In this document: positions 28,394 through 28,700 of the stretch, in pieces
Layout: every line of letters starts with the position of its first letter
Position numbering within the stretch: position 1 is the stretch's first letter
NCBI GenBank assembly: GCA_003615045.1
Contig: ML014327.1
Span: forward strand, 1-28,700
DNA length: 28,700 nucleotides
Source of the DNA: Caulochytrium protostelioides
Taxonomy: Eukaryota; Chytridiomycota; Caulochytriomycetes; Caulochytriales; Caulochytriaceae
Reading direction: 5' to 3'
Notes under the pieces: model-generated
The model's database searches: none
The model's input: only the letters and a program-made list of their open reading frames with translations
What the model was told of the DNA's origin: nothing
Program-made: the position numbers and the translations under genes

Positions 28394-28700
28394 TTATTTA
28401 AGAAACTTTGCCAGATTACTCGTGATGGAGCGGTAGTTGCCCAGCAGACCCGAGAGCCCCGGCGACGACGAGGCCGAGTCCGGCAGCGAAGCGGGCGGGA
28501 TCCCCGGCGTGCCAGGCATCACTGGCGCCGGGTGCCCGGCCGGCGCCGGCGCCGCCGGCGCCGCTGCGCCGCCGCCGCCGTGCGGGCGCTGGCCTGGCCG
28601 CTGCCACGCCGGCGCAGCCTGCTTGCGCCGGACGTGCTCGGAGAAGACGGCCTGCGCGACGGCGAGGTCGATGGGCGCGCTGGCGGCGGTCAGCGGGCCC
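28394..28700 (-). CDS. C-terminal end of an unrecognised protein (partial)
   Basis: A minus-strand frame enters from the window edge and runs 101 codons to TAA at 28394-28396. Nearly every codon in its first half ends in G or C, unlike the other two frames (one has an immediate stop), which supports it as coding. The visible part has a short helical segment (IDLAVAQAVFSEHVRRKQ), a Gly/Ala/Pro-rich linker, and a C-terminal tail LLGNYRSITSNLAKFLK with an amphipathic look. I do not recognise the family. The upstream part lies outside the window. Confidence 0.7.
   Translation of the reverse strand, partial: GPLTAASAPIDLAVAQAVFSEHVRRKQAAPAWQRPGQRPHGGGGAAAPAAPAPAGHPAPVMPGTPGIPPASLPDSASSSPGLSGLLGNYRSITSNLAKFLK

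Overview
The window looks like nuclear DNA from a GC-rich, intron-poor eukaryote. Every large gene is one uninterrupted reading frame of typical eukaryotic size (about 360 to 2012 codons). Codon third positions are almost all G or C. Several first ATGs sit in good Kozak contexts, such as GCCGCCACCATG before the PRPP synthetase. Low-complexity Ala/Pro/Ser/Gln/Asp stretches are common, and I see no bacterial operon signals. The gene content is opisthokont-like: cyclin Y, a multi-domain adenylate kinase 9, a WD40-bearing ATG16, a focadhesin-like giant and WDR48/UAF1. AK9-type proteins are typical of lineages with motile cilia, and WD40-bearing ATG16 is absent from baker's yeast. My best guess is therefore an early-diverging zoosporic fungus (chytrid or blastoclad-like) or a close relative. 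This assignment is inference.

Layout: positions 1-2372 are probably intergenic or 5' flank and hold simple repeats, including a pure (CAG)34 tract. A cyclin-Y-like gene follows (2373-5102, +), convergent with a 2008-aa AK9-like gene (5362-11388, -). A 1.7-kb divergent intergenic region (11389-13116) with clustered short motifs separates AK9 from an ATG16L-type autophagy gene (13117-15621, +). Next come a 2012-aa helical-repeat protein that I tentatively match to focadhesin/RST1 (16026-22064, +), WDR48/UAF1 (22954-26664, +) and ribose-phosphate pyrophosphokinase (27226-28305, +). The PRPP synthetase gene converges on a minus-strand gene whose last 101 codons enter the window (28394-28700).

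The genes do not form one pathway. They look like independent housekeeping or regulatory genes: CDK regulation, nucleotide kinases and PRPP supply, autophagy conjugation, a deubiquitinase cofactor and possibly RNA-surveillance or adhesion scaffolding. I found no rRNA, tRNA, CRISPR array, transposon or defence system. The less ordinary signals are the domain architecture of the AK9 protein, the ATG16 C-terminal propeller, a 28-residue PRPP-synthetase insertion that could also be read as an 84-nt intron, and recurring short motifs (TGGCGCAGC, GATCGATC, CACGTG) in the non-coding regions.
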